DNA from: Oscillospiraceae bacterium
GTDB lineage: Bacteria > Bacillota > Clostridia > Oscillospirales > Oscillospiraceae
Direction: 5' to 3'
Assembly (NCBI GenBank): GCA_022800665.1
Contig: JAAWQS010000013.1
Location: 1-52,163 of the forward strand
Length of the DNA stretch: 52,163 nt
In this document: one piece after another, positions 33,415-40,698 of the stretch
Layout: each line of letters begins with the position of its first letter
Position numbering within the stretch: the first letter of the stretch is position 1
Program-made: the position numbers and the translations under genes
The notes under the pieces: model-generated
Database searches by the model: none
The model's input: only the letters and a program-made list of their open reading frames with translations
What the model was told of the DNA's origin: nothing

Positions 33415-34131
33415 TTACGACCTCCTCGCGCTAATCTTCATGACTTCCTTGTAGGTGACGCCAGGAATCTGGATCGTGCCCTTGCTGGCCCGGATGAGCC
33501 GCATGATCGCCTTGTTATCCACGGGGCGGATGACCGTACCTGCAATCGCAACGGGGACCTTGGCGTCGTTGATGCCGACAATCTCCCAATCCTTGCTGGA
33601 ACTGACGCCCTTGACCTTCGCGGTCGAAGCTACGGGGACGGCCACGGTTGCACCGTCGATAATTTCAGCCTCTTCCATAGCTGCGGTGGCTTCCTCGGTC
33701 TTGCCCTCGTTTTCCAAGGCGGCAGCCTCAGCCAACAGGCGGTCGGCCTCAGCCTTAGCCGCTTGCCGGGCCCGCTCCTCAGCAGCCTTGCGCTTGCGCT
33801 CCTGCTCGGCGAGATATTCGCCCACGGCCTTCTTGATGACGGACTCGGCCTTGGTGAGCGGGTCCAGCATCAGCTTCTCCCGGTCGCAGACCTCCTTGTG
33901 GGCCTTGTGAGCGGCGTCCTTCAGGGGCTTGAAGAAATCCTTGACCTTGCCAGCCTGATCCTTCAGGGTCTTCAGGAACTCAGCGGCGTCCTGGTACTCT
34001 TCGTCGTTCGTGACCTTCAGTGCGTCGGCCCGAACCTCCAGGCTGACAGTCTCGGTCTTCAGGGAGTTCTCGTCGATGGCCGTCGGGTTGCCGATGACGG
34101 ACATCACGGTTTCGTTTACGTTTTCTGCCAT
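33415..34131 (-). CDS. DUF1351-like phage protein with a long coiled coil
   Basis: 238 residues. Central charged coiled coil (about 45-150: LKTLKDQAGKVKDFFKPLKD, EQERKRKAAEERARQAAK) and a C-terminal globular part (WEIVGINDAKVPVAIAG, IQIPGVTYKEVM). Located between exonuclease and bet, as such proteins often are in Firmicutes phages; probably accessory to recombination. Confidence 0.65.
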   Translation of the reverse strand: MAENVNETVMSVIGNPTAIDENSLKTETVSLEVRADALKVTNDEEYQDAAEFLKTLKDQAGKVKDFFKPLKDAAHKAHKEVCDREKLMLDPLTKAESVIKKAVGEYLAEQERKRKAAEERARQAAKAEADRLLAEAAALENEGKTEEATAAMEEAEIIDGATVAVPVASTAKVKGVSSSKDWEIVGINDAKVPVAIAGTVIRPVDNKAIMRLIRASKGTIQIPGVTYKEVMKISARRS

Positions 34132-34143
34132 ATCTACTTCCTC

Positions 34144-34761
34144 CTATTTGTTGCTGTACTTGGTGATGAAGCCGGACACATTCAGCAGCGAGGTAAACAC
34201 TCGCCAGCACTCCGTTCTCGGAGGAAAATCTGTGTGCCGGCAGTAGGTTCCATCCTTCTTGATCTGGATGATGGCCCGGTTCTGGTACTTAACGCCGTGG
34301 CTTTCCTGGGCCCGGTCGTATGCTTCGAGCTGCACACCACAGAGCATTGCTGAGAAGCCAGCCGTGGTCTTAAAGTCAACCAGGGTGTCCACTCCCCTCT
34401 CGGAGCAGCTCATGTCTACCGTCCCGGCATACAGCAGGGACTTGTTGTACGTTCTGGTCTCGGTGGCATAGGGCTTAACATCATAGTCCTTGAACCACGC
34501 TTTGAACGCCTCGAAGTATCCTTCCAGCTCCGGCTCGATGTCGATGATACCGAACCGGCAGTAGAGGTCGATGGCGCTATGGACCGATGTGCCACGGTCG
34601 GCGGCCCGGTTCAGAACTTTGGCGTCGATGCCGCCGTAGTACGCCTGCGAGAGCGGTTTCATCAGCGTCGTCACGCTGGGAATGATGAGGCCGTCCAGCC
34701 GGTAGGTATGGCTGGTCTCCTCAAAGGTCAGCTCCGGGAGCTTCGGGATAGTCAGGGCCAT
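34144..34761 (-). CDS. PD-(D/E)XK-family phage exonuclease
   Basis: 205 residues. RGTSVHSAIDLY near 57, TVDMSCSERGVDTLVDFKTTAG (motif with Asp and D-x-K), and CGVQLEAYDRA, the pattern of RecB/Cas4-like nucleases used as phage 5'-3' exonucleases. It would resect ends for Bet in a Red-like pathway. Its start overlaps the HTH gene stop. Confidence 0.82.
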   Translation of the reverse strand: MALTIPKLPELTFEETSHTYRLDGLIIPSVTTLMKPLSQAYYGGIDAKVLNRAADRGTSVHSAIDLYCRFGIIDIEPELEGYFEAFKAWFKDYDVKPYATETRTYNKSLLYAGTVDMSCSERGVDTLVDFKTTAGFSAMLCGVQLEAYDRAQESHGVKYQNRAIIQIKKDGTYCRHTDFPPRTECWRVFTSLLNVSGFITKYSNK

Positions 34762-35270
34762 TACTCGTCCTCCTCCGCAACAGCGGTGTCATCGCTGCCC
34801 TCACCTTCTGCGACCATCTCAAGGTCTCCGTACATCTGCATCAGCTTTTGAGCCTCGTTCTCCGGGCAGACGGTGATGAACGGGTCTGCGCCGGCCCAAG
34901 TCGAGTAGTGGGCGGCGAAGTACCGGTCCTCGTCGTCCCGGTACAGCTCGATGTACCAGCCGTTCTCCGTGGGGGTGTGGCAGACTGCATCGGCCTTGCC
35001 GGTGTCATAGATGATGCCGTTCAGCATCCGTTTCACGCGGCGCCCGGTTCCGCGCACCCGTACCTTCAGCTCGTTGCCGCAGCCCCGGTCAGTCAGGGTC
35101 ACATCGTAGCTGAGGCTGTCAGCGATGAAGAAGAACTCGTTGGCCGTCAGCCTGTTCTCCGAAATCTTCCGGCTGAGTGTGTTCGGGCGGACGCCCATCG
35201 TTTCGGCCATTTCCTTGCTTGTGACGCCCCTGGCTTTGAGGGCGTCCAATACAACATCTGCTGCTTTCAT
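34761..35270 (-). CDS. Phage HTH protein (XRE-like)
   Basis: About 169 residues from the ATG at 35270, chosen for AGGAGAT upstream; the frame stays open to 35321. Helix-turn-helix near the start (ALKARGVTSKEMAETMGVRPNTLSRKI shows the pattern), a beta-rich middle with GTGRRVKRMLNGIIYD, and an acidic tail. As one of two DNA-binding proteins here it is a candidate for the repeated operators. Confidence 0.75.
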   Translation of the reverse strand: MKAADVVLDALKARGVTSKEMAETMGVRPNTLSRKISENRLTANEFFFIADSLSYDVTLTDRGCGNELKVRVRGTGRRVKRMLNGIIYDTGKADAVCHTPTENGWYIELYRDDEDRYFAAHYSTWAGADPFITVCPENEAQKLMQMYGDLEMVAEGEGSDDTAVAEEDE

Positions 35271-35370
35271 CAATGTATCTATCTCCTTCCTGTTCGTTGT
35301 GATCCTTGGCGCCGTTGACATCAGGGGGAGCCCTGGCCCAGTAGAGCATCATGGTCATCCTGCCACCCCC

Positions 35371-36048
35371 CTACGCCATAGCCAGGGAGAGCGGCTGACC
35401 GGTGCGGCGGCTCTGGTGGTACGCTTTCTGGTACGCCTTGAGCTCTTCCTTGTGGGCTTCGCGGTACGCCTTCTGGTACGCCCTCTTTCGGGACACCTCA
35501 TCCGTGGCGCCTGCGGTTACGGCTTCGACAGCCTTTTTCTTGGCTTCCTGAGCGACGACGTACTCCTCAACGGTCATGCCCTTCTTCTTGGCCCGGTACG
35601 CGATCTGGTACTGGCGCTGGCGCTCCTTCTGCTCGGGAGTGCGGGGGCCTCGCTTGGCCTTCCGCGCTTCGGCATGGGCGAGCTTGTCGGCTTCCCGCTG
35701 CTCTGGGGTGCGGGTCTGCCCGATACGGATACGGTACTCGCGCTGCTGGGAGTTGACGCGACCCTTGTTCGCCTGATACCAGCGGGCTTTCCGGGCGGCG
35801 ATCTCCTCCTTGTGCTCCTGGTAGTAAGCACGGCCGACTTCCAGGCACTCTTCCCGATGCTCCTCGTAGTAGGAGCGGCGGCGGGCCCGGTCCTTCTCCT
35901 TACGGGCGGTGGCCTTCTCCGGGAACAACAGTTCTTCGATAAACTCCAGGGCCGCGTACTCGGCCGGGGTAACAGGCATGGCGTCCAGCTCTGCGTCGAT
36001 GCGCTTGAGCTCTTCCAGCTCTTCCGGCGTAAACAACGGTCTTCTCAT
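35371..36048 (-). CDS. Basic repeat-containing phage protein
   Basis: 225 residues from the ATG at 36048 (AAGGAGG 8 nt upstream). From residue 50 on it is very Lys/Arg/Glu/Tyr-rich with repeated Y-x-E/K-x-x-x-E units (RRRSYYEEHREE, RAYYQEHKEEI, KAYREAHKEELKAYQKAYH). Long helical, nucleic-acid-binding type; no enzymatic motif. Function unknown. Confidence 0.75.
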   Translation of the reverse strand: MRRPLFTPEELEELKRIDAELDAMPVTPAEYAALEFIEELLFPEKATARKEKDRARRRSYYEEHREECLEVGRAYYQEHKEEIAARKARWYQANKGRVNSQQREYRIRIGQTRTPEQREADKLAHAEARKAKRGPRTPEQKERQRQYQIAYRAKKKGMTVEEYVVAQEAKKKAVEAVTAGATDEVSRKRAYQKAYREAHKEELKAYQKAYHQSRRTGQPLSLAMA

Positions 36049-36074
36049 GCTCAAAACCTCCTTGAAAATGGGTT

Positions 36075-36107
36075 CTGCCCGGCTCCCTACGTCAGGGAGC
36101 CGGGCAG
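36075..36107 (-). terminator. 14-bp hairpin between phage genes
   Basis: A perfect 14-bp inverted repeat CTGCCCGGCTCCCT / AGGGAGCCGGGCAG with a 5-nt loop, between two same-strand genes. There is no T-run, so it is either a partial terminator or an mRNA-stabilising/processing hairpin. Confidence 0.5.
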
Positions 36108-36114
36108 TTCCGGT

Positions 36115-36480
36115 TCATCGGGCCATACCACAGGCCACGATAGCTCTTCTGATGTATCTACGGTCCTTGCGGAACTCCCGCATGGTCCCAGACCGGTCGG
36201 CGTTGCCAGACTCGGCCACGGAGGAAATTGCTTCCTCACACAAGCTCTCGGCCATTTCAGCCAGCTTCAGGGCGCTCACGTTCATGTCGGCGCCATAGTC
36301 ATTCCCGTTGGCGAAGTCGTGCAGCTTGAGCTTCACGTCATCCGTGACCAGCAGCACTCCGTCATACCCGGACATCATCTTGAGGATGGCCTTGGCGGGC
36401 TCCTCTTCGAGCTTTACGCCTTGGCATCCAGCAGCGGCCATCAGAACCGCACAGTAGCGTTCGTCGAGAAGCATCAACAT
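36115..36480 (-). CDS. Phage protein of unknown function
   Basis: 121 residues, ATG directly after the upstream stop with GAGGTG in front. Helical, no Cys pattern except isolated residues; LLDERYCAVLMAAAGCQGVK and FRKDRRYIRRAIVACGMAR at the ends. Unrecognised. Confidence 0.7.
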   Translation of the reverse strand: MLMLLDERYCAVLMAAAGCQGVKLEEEPAKAILKMMSGYDGVLLVTDDVKLKLHDFANGNDYGADMNVSALKLAEMAESLCEEAISSVAESGNADRSGTMREFRKDRRYIRRAIVACGMAR

Positions 36481-36696
36481 TCAGCGCACCTCCCTCTCGG
36501 CCCGGAAGCTGTCGATGAGCTTGTTGAGCTGCTCCATCTGGTCCACAGCCATGTAGACCATCTCCAGGAACCGGCGGTTCGCGGTGGTGTTGAGCTTGCT
36601 GGCCTCGGTGTCCTCGGCCATCTTCCCGGCGGAGAAGAGAACGGCATCGAGCCTTCCCGCCACGGCGATGAGGTCACACATTTTTTCGGCGTTCAT
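36481..36696 (-). CDS. Short helical phage protein, first gene of operon A
   Basis: 71 residues from the ATG at 36696 (AAAGGAGA upstream): MNAEKMCDLIAVAGRLDAVL and a helical end with FLEMVYMAVDQMEQL. First gene after promoter module A. Function unknown. Confidence 0.72.
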   Translation of the reverse strand: MNAEKMCDLIAVAGRLDAVLFSAGKMAEDTEASKLNTTANRRFLEMVYMAVDQMEQLNKLIDSFRAEREVR

Positions 36697-36724
36697 AGTC
36701 GGGTCTCCTTTCGTCTTAGCGTTG

Positions 36725-36840
36725 TTGCGATTTTGCAAGGATTATGTATTTCCTTATTCTTATTGTAACACAGGTGACATCTGGATGCAAGCGAAAAATT
36801 TCATTTTGAACAATAAATTTTCGTTATCTACGACTTCGTA
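36725..36840 (-). promoter_or_regulatory. Phage promoter/operator module A
   Basis: Minus-strand promoter TTGCAT (36790-36785), 17 bp, extended -10 TGTTACAAT (hexamer 36767-36762). Flanked by palindromes TTGCGATTTTGCAA (36725-36738) downstream and TACGACTTCGTA (36829-36840) upstream. Drives operon A (36.7-30.9 kb). Confidence 0.85.
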
Positions 36841-36888
36841 ATATCGAGGCCACATTATCCACGATGTCTCGGACGGGCGGAGGGGATG

Positions 36889-37281
36889 CTATGCCTTCTT
36901 TGCATCCTCGACGAACTTCTGGGCTTCTTCCTCGCTGTCGAACCAGTCGTGATAGATGCCCTTCCTCCGGGTGCTGGTGTAGGTCTGCTGCGGCTTGCTG
37001 GTGGCCTCCTTCGTGGCGGTGATCGCCGCAGCCACATGGCCCTTGTCGTCGTAGGAGGACGTAACGCACCAGAACATCTTCGTGCCGACCGGCACCAGCT
37101 CGTAAGCGGCGGCTTCCTTCTCGGAGAGGGCCTTTTCGTAGACCACATAGCCCCACGCCTCCCGGCCAATCTCCTCGCAGAAGATCGGGCCGTTGAAGTT
37201 CCAGAGGTCGATGACCTCATTACCGTCCGGCTTCGGGAACGTGCCCGGAGCGACCGGGCGCTGCGTACTGAAATACTTCAT
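36889..37281 (-). CDS. Phage protein of unknown function
   Basis: 130 residues: MKYFSTQRPVAPGTFPKPDG, a beta-rich middle (WGYVVYEKALSEKEA, KMFWCVTSSYDDKGH) and an acidic helix with WFDSEEEAQKFVEDA. It starts 4 nt after the preceding stop and is last in operon B. Confidence 0.72.
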   Translation of the reverse strand: MKYFSTQRPVAPGTFPKPDGNEVIDLWNFNGPIFCEEIGREAWGYVVYEKALSEKEAAAYELVPVGTKMFWCVTSSYDDKGHVAAAITATKEATSKPQQTYTSTRRKGIYHDWFDSEEEAQKFVEDAKKA

Positions 37282-37284
37282 AGC

Positions 37285-37590
37285 TCACTTCTCCTTTTTG
37301 GGCATAAACTTCTCTAACTTCTGCATAACCGGGTCCGTAATTGTGACCAACGCAGCCTGATTGCAGTAGTGCGTATCCTTCGGACACTCCAGGATTTCAG
37401 CGTCGGCGTAGTTCCGCCGAGCCCAGGCAACCAGCCGCTCACACTCGGCGCGGAGCGTAGAGGCGTAGGTGTACGGCGTCGCCTTCCGAATCCAGATCGT
37501 GTATCCGGGGTCGCTGTTGGGGTTCGTATAGCTGAGGTCGAACCTGGCGCGGCTCATCATCTCCTGCGCGAACTTTGGAACCTTCAACAC
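37285..37590 (-). CDS. Small basic phage protein downstream of ribozyme 1
   Basis: 101 residues from a GTG after AAAGGAGGAG. FDLSYTNPNSDPGYTIWIRK and ECERLVAWARRNYADAEIL look like a small alpha/beta domain. Unrecognised. Confidence 0.7.
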   Translation of the reverse strand: MLKVPKFAQEMMSRARFDLSYTNPNSDPGYTIWIRKATPYTYASTLRAECERLVAWARRNYADAEILECPKDTHYCNQAALVTITDPVMQKLEKFMPKKEK

Positions 37591-37606
37591 GGCTCTCCTC
37601 CTTTCT

Positions 37607-37667
37607 GCCCTGCCATCGTCAGGCCGGGTAGGGCGGTTCCCGGCGACGGGCCGATGCCCGTTTCGGC
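37607..37667 (-). ncRNA. Type II hammerhead ribozyme, copy 1
   Basis: Read leftward: stem II GCC, GAAA, stem III ACGGGC-AUCG-GCCCGU, cleavage triplet GUC (cut between 37645 and 37644), stem I GCCGGG / CCCGGC, core CUGACGA (the variable seventh base is C), U, stem II GGC. Loop I GCCCU pairs with AGGGC after stem II as a pseudoknot. It lies between a TAA and the ribosome site of the 37590 gene. Confidence 0.85.
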
Positions 37668-37844
37668 TTACAGGTCCTCAACTCGGGTCTGCCAAACGCA
37701 GTCGTCAGTCCTGAAGCCCCTTTGCTTAATGCAAGCGATGATCGACTTTTCGAGCTCCTTTTCGGAATACTCACCAATCGTGATATGCGTGTCGCTCTTG
37801 GCGTGGTAGATGTCGGCGTAATACTTCTTCGTAGGCTTGCTCAT
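37668..37844 (-). CDS. 58-residue phage protein
   Basis: MSKPTKKYYADIYHAKSDTH, then ITIGEYSEKELEKSIIACIK, ending DCVWQTRVEDL. ATG chosen for AAAGGAAAAG upstream. Lies between ribozymes 1 and 2. Unknown function. Confidence 0.68.
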   Translation of the reverse strand: MSKPTKKYYADIYHAKSDTHITIGEYSEKELEKSIIACIKQRGFRTDDCVWQTRVEDL

Positions 37845-37856
37845 GTCTTTTCCTTT

Positions 37857-37921
37857 CTCACCTGCCATCATCGGCGCCGGGCGGTGAACCCCGGCGGACG
37901 GGCCGGTCGGCCCGTTTCGGC
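37857..37921 (-). ncRNA. Hammerhead-like RNA, copy 2 (core U4 changed to C)
   Basis: Stem III ACGGGCC-GACC-GGCCCGU, GUC cut site at 37897/37896, stem I CGCCGGG / CCCGGCG, pseudoknot UUCACC / GGUGAG. The core reads CCGAUGA instead of CUGAUGA; U4 is normally invariant, so this copy may cleave poorly or not at all. Confidence 0.75.
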
Positions 37922-38254
37922 TCACTCTTCCTTGTCAACGCGGGGGCGCACAATAGCTTCGATGACATAGTGCCCTTCGGCGTGTCCCTTCGGATAGTGC
38001 GTGGTGCTGATTACGCGGACCGTTCCCCAGCGGATGCCGTGGGTCTCGCAGTAGGCCGTTGCCGCATCGAGGGCAATGCTGCCTCGACCGAAGTCGTCGC
38101 TCTCTACCATCGCCCGGTAGACCTGCTTCTGGATTTCGTCCTCGAAACTATAGCCCATCACAAACACGGTAACGATAATCGCTTGCTGGGGCGGGATGCT
38201 GTCGCACGTCTTTTCCATCGCGGCTCTGAGGAGCTCATCGTTCACAGCTATCAT
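37922..38254 (-). CDS. 110-residue phage protein
   Basis: ATG 38254 after AAAGGACAG. CDSIPPQQAIIVTVFVMGYSF, ALDAATAYCETHGIRWGTVR and VISTTHYPKGHAEGHYVIE suggest a compact alpha/beta fold. Between ribozymes 2 and 3. Unrecognised. Confidence 0.7.
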   Translation of the reverse strand: MIAVNDELLRAAMEKTCDSIPPQQAIIVTVFVMGYSFEDEIQKQVYRAMVESDDFGRGSIALDAATAYCETHGIRWGTVRVISTTHYPKGHAEGHYVIEAIVRPRVDKEE

Positions 38255-38268
38255 AGTTCTGTCCTTTC

Positions 38269-38331
38269 TCGCCTGCCATCATCAGCGTCGGGAGGCGATC
38301 CCCGGCGGACGCCCAGGATGGGCGTTTCGGC
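38269..38331 (-). ncRNA. Type II hammerhead ribozyme, copy 3
   Basis: Stem III ACGCCC-AUCCU-GGGCGU, GUC cut site at 38308/38307, stem I CGCCGGG / CCCGACG (one C-A mismatch), core CUGAUGA, pseudoknot UCGCCU / AGGCGA. The pseudoknot differs on both strands from copies 2 and 5, which supports pairing. Confidence 0.83.
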
Positions 38332-38598
38332 TTAGGCCACTGTTCTGACGTACCCGTTCTCAATCTGCTCTTTCAGCCACTCATCGAAGTCGGGGGTTGC
38401 CGGGTGCCACTCGCCCTGCTCCTGCATCTCCTCGATCATCCAGTCGGGCGTGGCTGCATCCATCTCCAGCTCCTCGGCGTGGGTGCCGTGGAGGTCGTCC
38501 AAGGTGGCGCCCTCCCACCACTCAATCTCATGCACCGGGCAATCGCTACACATAATGTCGAACGGGTCGCTCCCGTATTTCTTAACCTCATATGCCAT
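38332..38598 (-). CDS. Acidic 88-residue phage protein
   Basis: MAYEVKKYGSDPFDIMCSDCPVHEIEWW shows one Cys pair (CSDC), then a very acidic helix (EELEMDAATPDWMIEEMQEQ). The ATG at 38598 is 9 nt after AAAGG; an in-frame ATG at 38607 is too close. Between ribozymes 3 and 4. Confidence 0.7.
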   Translation of the reverse strand: MAYEVKKYGSDPFDIMCSDCPVHEIEWWEGATLDDLHGTHAEELEMDAATPDWMIEEMQEQGEWHPATPDFDEWLKEQIENGYVRTVA

Positions 38599-38614
38599 GT
38601 TGCTCATCCTTTCT

Positions 38615-38675
38615 GCCCTGCCATCATCAGCACCGGTGGGGCGGTTCCGGTGGACGCCCTTACGGGCGTTTCGGC
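38615..38675 (-). ncRNA. Type II hammerhead ribozyme, copy 4
   Basis: Stem III ACGCCC closed by a GUAA GNRA tetraloop, GUC cut site at 38653/38652, stem I CACCGG / CCGGUG, core CUGAUGA, stem II GCC/GGC, loop I GCCC with GGGC downstream. The upstream gene reads into it and stops at the UAA of the tetraloop. Confidence 0.88.
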
Positions 38676-38914
38676 TGTGCGGTGTGGATTCTTCTGGCGA
38701 ACGCCCAATCGGGCAGCTCCGGCCGGTTCTTTTTCTCAGACCCAAACAGCTTCCAGGTGCCGTTGTAGAACCGACTGCAATAGCTCCGTTCGCCTCTGTA
38801 AATCGTGGCGTGGAACCCGTTGAACAGCTCCATGTCTTCGTCCACACGCTTCTTCAGGTATCCGATGTGCTTGGAGGACCCGAGGTACTCCCCGTCGATG
38901 AAAGCGTAATACAT
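38660..38914 (-). CDS. 84-residue basic phage protein ending inside ribozyme 4
   Basis: MYYAFIDGEYLGSSKHIGYL, then FNGFHATIYRGERSYCSRFY and a basic end. GGGGAGG upstream. The last codons (AQPKRP stop) are the 5' half of the hammerhead, so cleavage would not damage the message before the stop codon. Confidence 0.72.
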   Translation of the reverse strand: MYYAFIDGEYLGSSKHIGYLKKRVDEDMELFNGFHATIYRGERSYCSRFYNGTWKLFGSEKKNRPELPDWAFARRIHTAQPKRP

Positions 38915-38928
38915 CTCCTCGCCTCCCC

Positions 38929-39159
38929 TTAGACTTCGCTGATCTCAACGGCCGTCACGGTAATCGTGTTCTCCGTTCCTCCCAGGCGGATGATTACCTC
39001 ATAGTCATCGCCATCGTCGCCCTCGAACTGGACACCAATGTACTCCCGGCTGACATACGAGCATCCATCGAGGTCCAGGCCCATTTCGTTCAGCTCGTCA
39101 ACAATGTCTCCCAGGCGTCCGTACCAGTTACCTTCCAGGGCCATCAGCTTTTCTTCCAT
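38929..39159 (-). CDS. Acidic 76-residue phage protein, first gene of operon B
   Basis: ATG 39159, 9 nt after AAAGG. MEEKLMALEGNWYGRLGDIV, a helical then beta-rich part (DYEVIIRLGGTENTITVTAVE). The flank GAGGGCAGAAAGGAUG before it is the same as after the ribozymes, but no hammerhead core precedes it. Confidence 0.7.
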   Translation of the reverse strand: MEEKLMALEGNWYGRLGDIVDELNEMGLDLDGCSYVSREYIGVQFEGDDGDDYEVIIRLGGTENTITVTAVEISEV

Positions 39160-39204
39160 GTCGTCCATCCTTTCTGCCCTCGTTGCTGCGGGGCAACAGC
39201 GTTG

Positions 39205-39320
39205 TTGCAACTTCGTAATTTGTATTTGATTTCTTAACTATATTGTAACACAGGGGTACATTTAGTGCAAGCGGAATTTTTCATTTTGAACAAGTTTTTT
39301 TCAAAATCTACGAAATCGTA
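39205..39320 (-). promoter_or_regulatory. Phage promoter/operator module B
   Basis: Minus-strand TTGCAC (39270-39265), 17 bp, TACAAT (39247-39242, extended TG). Palindromes TTGCAACTTCGTAA (39205-39218) and TACGAAATCGTA (39309-39320). Drives operon B (39.2-36.9 kb). Confidence 0.85.
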
Positions 39321-39338
39321 ATATACAGACAAAACAAA

Positions 39339-39374
39339 CCTGCGGAGCTCCTGGTCTCCCAGGGGCTCCGCAGG
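39339..39374 (-). terminator. Terminator at the end of operon C
   Basis: Nested stem CCTGCGGAGC...GCTCCGCAGG with an inner CCTGG / CCAGG, followed leftward by GTTTGTTTTG. It separates operon C from promoter module B. Confidence 0.75.
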
Positions 39375-39403
39375 TATAGACAGATACGTCCAGCCCGGAC
39401 GGA

Positions 39404-39625
39404 TCACCAGCACATCCTCGCCCGAGATTCGGACTCCATTACCTCCTTGCGGTCGCTGAAGTAGTTCCGGGCGAAATCCTCCAGGCAATCTTCGTGGATG
39501 AGCTCCCCGTCGATGCGGTACACAGCTTCTCCCTCATAAATCTCTCCGTCGCAGAAATCGCAATGGGCGACGGGCTTTTCCTCCGGCGGCTCCAGCGGGC
39601 GCTCGGGCACGTTCCAGTAACTCAT
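39404..39625 (-). CDS. Zinc-ribbon-like phage protein
   Basis: 73 residues: Cys pair AHCDFCDGEIYEGEAVYRI, then HEDCLEDFARNYF with a further His/Cys, a likely treble-clef or LIM-like zinc site. Last gene of operon C; its stop is 30 nt before the terminator. Confidence 0.72.
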   Translation of the reverse strand: MSYWNVPERPLEPPEEKPVAHCDFCDGEIYEGEAVYRIDGELIHEDCLEDFARNYFSDRKEVMESESRARMCW

Positions 39626-39627
39626 AC

Positions 39628-39948
39628 TCAGTCCTCCTTGTCAAAATCGACCAGCCACTTCAAGCACTCGCAAAGGTCGTGGAAATCCTCGGTCCAGGCA
39701 TCACCGGTTCGGTTGTCGATTCCGACAACTACAGAGCCAGTGTCGAGCACAAACAGGCCAAGCGGCTCCCTGTTCTCAATAATCTCATCTGCTTCTTCGC
39801 TGCTGACGTACCGATACCAGCTACGGTCTTCGTGGGCCGCGCCGCAGGACTCACATTTGAAACTCGGCGTTCCAGCGGCGTCGATATGCAGTTTCATCTT
39901 GGACAGCTTCCCGCAGTTCGGGCACTTCTTCATTTCCTGATACATCAT
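39628..39948 (-). CDS. Phage protein with an N-terminal zinc ribbon
   Basis: 106 residues. Two CxxC pairs in the first 36 residues (CPNCGKL, CESCGAAH) and a 70-residue tail (VSSEEADEIIENREPLGLF, HDLCECLKWLVDFDKED). GGAGGAAC before the start. Unknown partner. Confidence 0.73.
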   Translation of the reverse strand: MMYQEMKKCPNCGKLSKMKLHIDAAGTPSFKCESCGAAHEDRSWYRYVSSEEADEIIENREPLGLFVLDTGSVVVGIDNRTGDAWTEDFHDLCECLKWLVDFDKED

Positions 39949-39964
39949 GTTCCTCCATACAGTC

Positions 39965-40432
39965 TCAAACCTCTTGAATGTCGATGCCGAATCTCTCCTG
40001 CATCAGCTTCTTTTTCATGGCGTACACACGGGTCTTGGTGGCGCGGCTTTTCACGTCCTCCACCACCAGGACCCATCCGGTTTCATCCCCAGGCCGCTCG
40101 ACTGCCAGCTCGTAGGAGAAATCGGCCTGATACCGGATCGCCCGAACCCGGACGCCCTCGGCGGTGGTGTACGCCTCCTGGAGCGTAAACTGCGGTTGCA
40201 GTTTCAGGCCCCGGATTCTCCCGGTCCTGAGCATAGCTAACAGCTCGTCGAAGCGCCGCGCCTCTTTCTTGGAGTCGAACCGGATGAATGCCCCGGAGCC
40301 GGTGGCCCTCTCGTCCTGCTGGTTGTGGTACTTGCTCTCCTTGGCAGCTTTCTTCTTCGCCTCTGCTGCGGTCAGCTTTTGGATGACCTGCCGCTGTGCC
40401 CACGGAGACAGGCTTTCAAGGCTTACACCCAT
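39965..40432 (-). CDS. DUF1064 phage protein (nuclease-like)
   Basis: 155 residues from the ATG at 40432 (GGAGGTGCG upstream). Family pattern: ESKYHNQQ, FIRFDSKKEARRFDELLAML, RIRGLKLQPQFTLQEAY, IRYQADFSY, WVLVVEDVKSRATKTRVYAMKKKLMQ. Asp in ADFSY and E-D-V-K form a PD-(D/E)XK-like active site. Frequent in Firmicutes phage replication regions. Confidence 0.88.
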   Translation of the reverse strand: MGVSLESLSPWAQRQVIQKLTAAEAKKKAAKESKYHNQQDERATGSGAFIRFDSKKEARRFDELLAMLRTGRIRGLKLQPQFTLQEAYTTAEGVRVRAIRYQADFSYELAVERPGDETGWVLVVEDVKSRATKTRVYAMKKKLMQERFGIDIQEV

Positions 40433-40443
40433 GTCGCACCTCC

Positions 40444-40698
40444 TTACACCAGATACCGGCACATGAAGGTGTCGAAGCTATCGAAGTCCGACCAGTCGGC
40501 CGTGTCTTCATCGTCCGCCGCTACAGCTTCCCACAGCTCCCGGAGGTCGCTGTCATAGCTCTTGGTGTCAACGTCCAGGTTGTGATGGAGGCAATACGCC
40601 GTCCACAGCATCCTGAAGCGGTCACGGCAGATGTCCTCATCGAAGTAGCTCTCCTCGGCAAAGGACACCATGAACTTGAACTCAACGTTTCTATCCAT
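40444..40698 (-). CDS. Acidic 84-residue phage protein
   Basis: MDRNVEFKFMVSFAEESYFD, later LWEAVAADDEDTADWSDFDS. GGAGGGAGAACA before the ATG at 40698. No motif known. Confidence 0.7.
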   Translation of the reverse strand: MDRNVEFKFMVSFAEESYFDEDICRDRFRMLWTAYCLHHNLDVDTKSYDSDLRELWEAVAADDEDTADWSDFDSFDTFMCRYLV

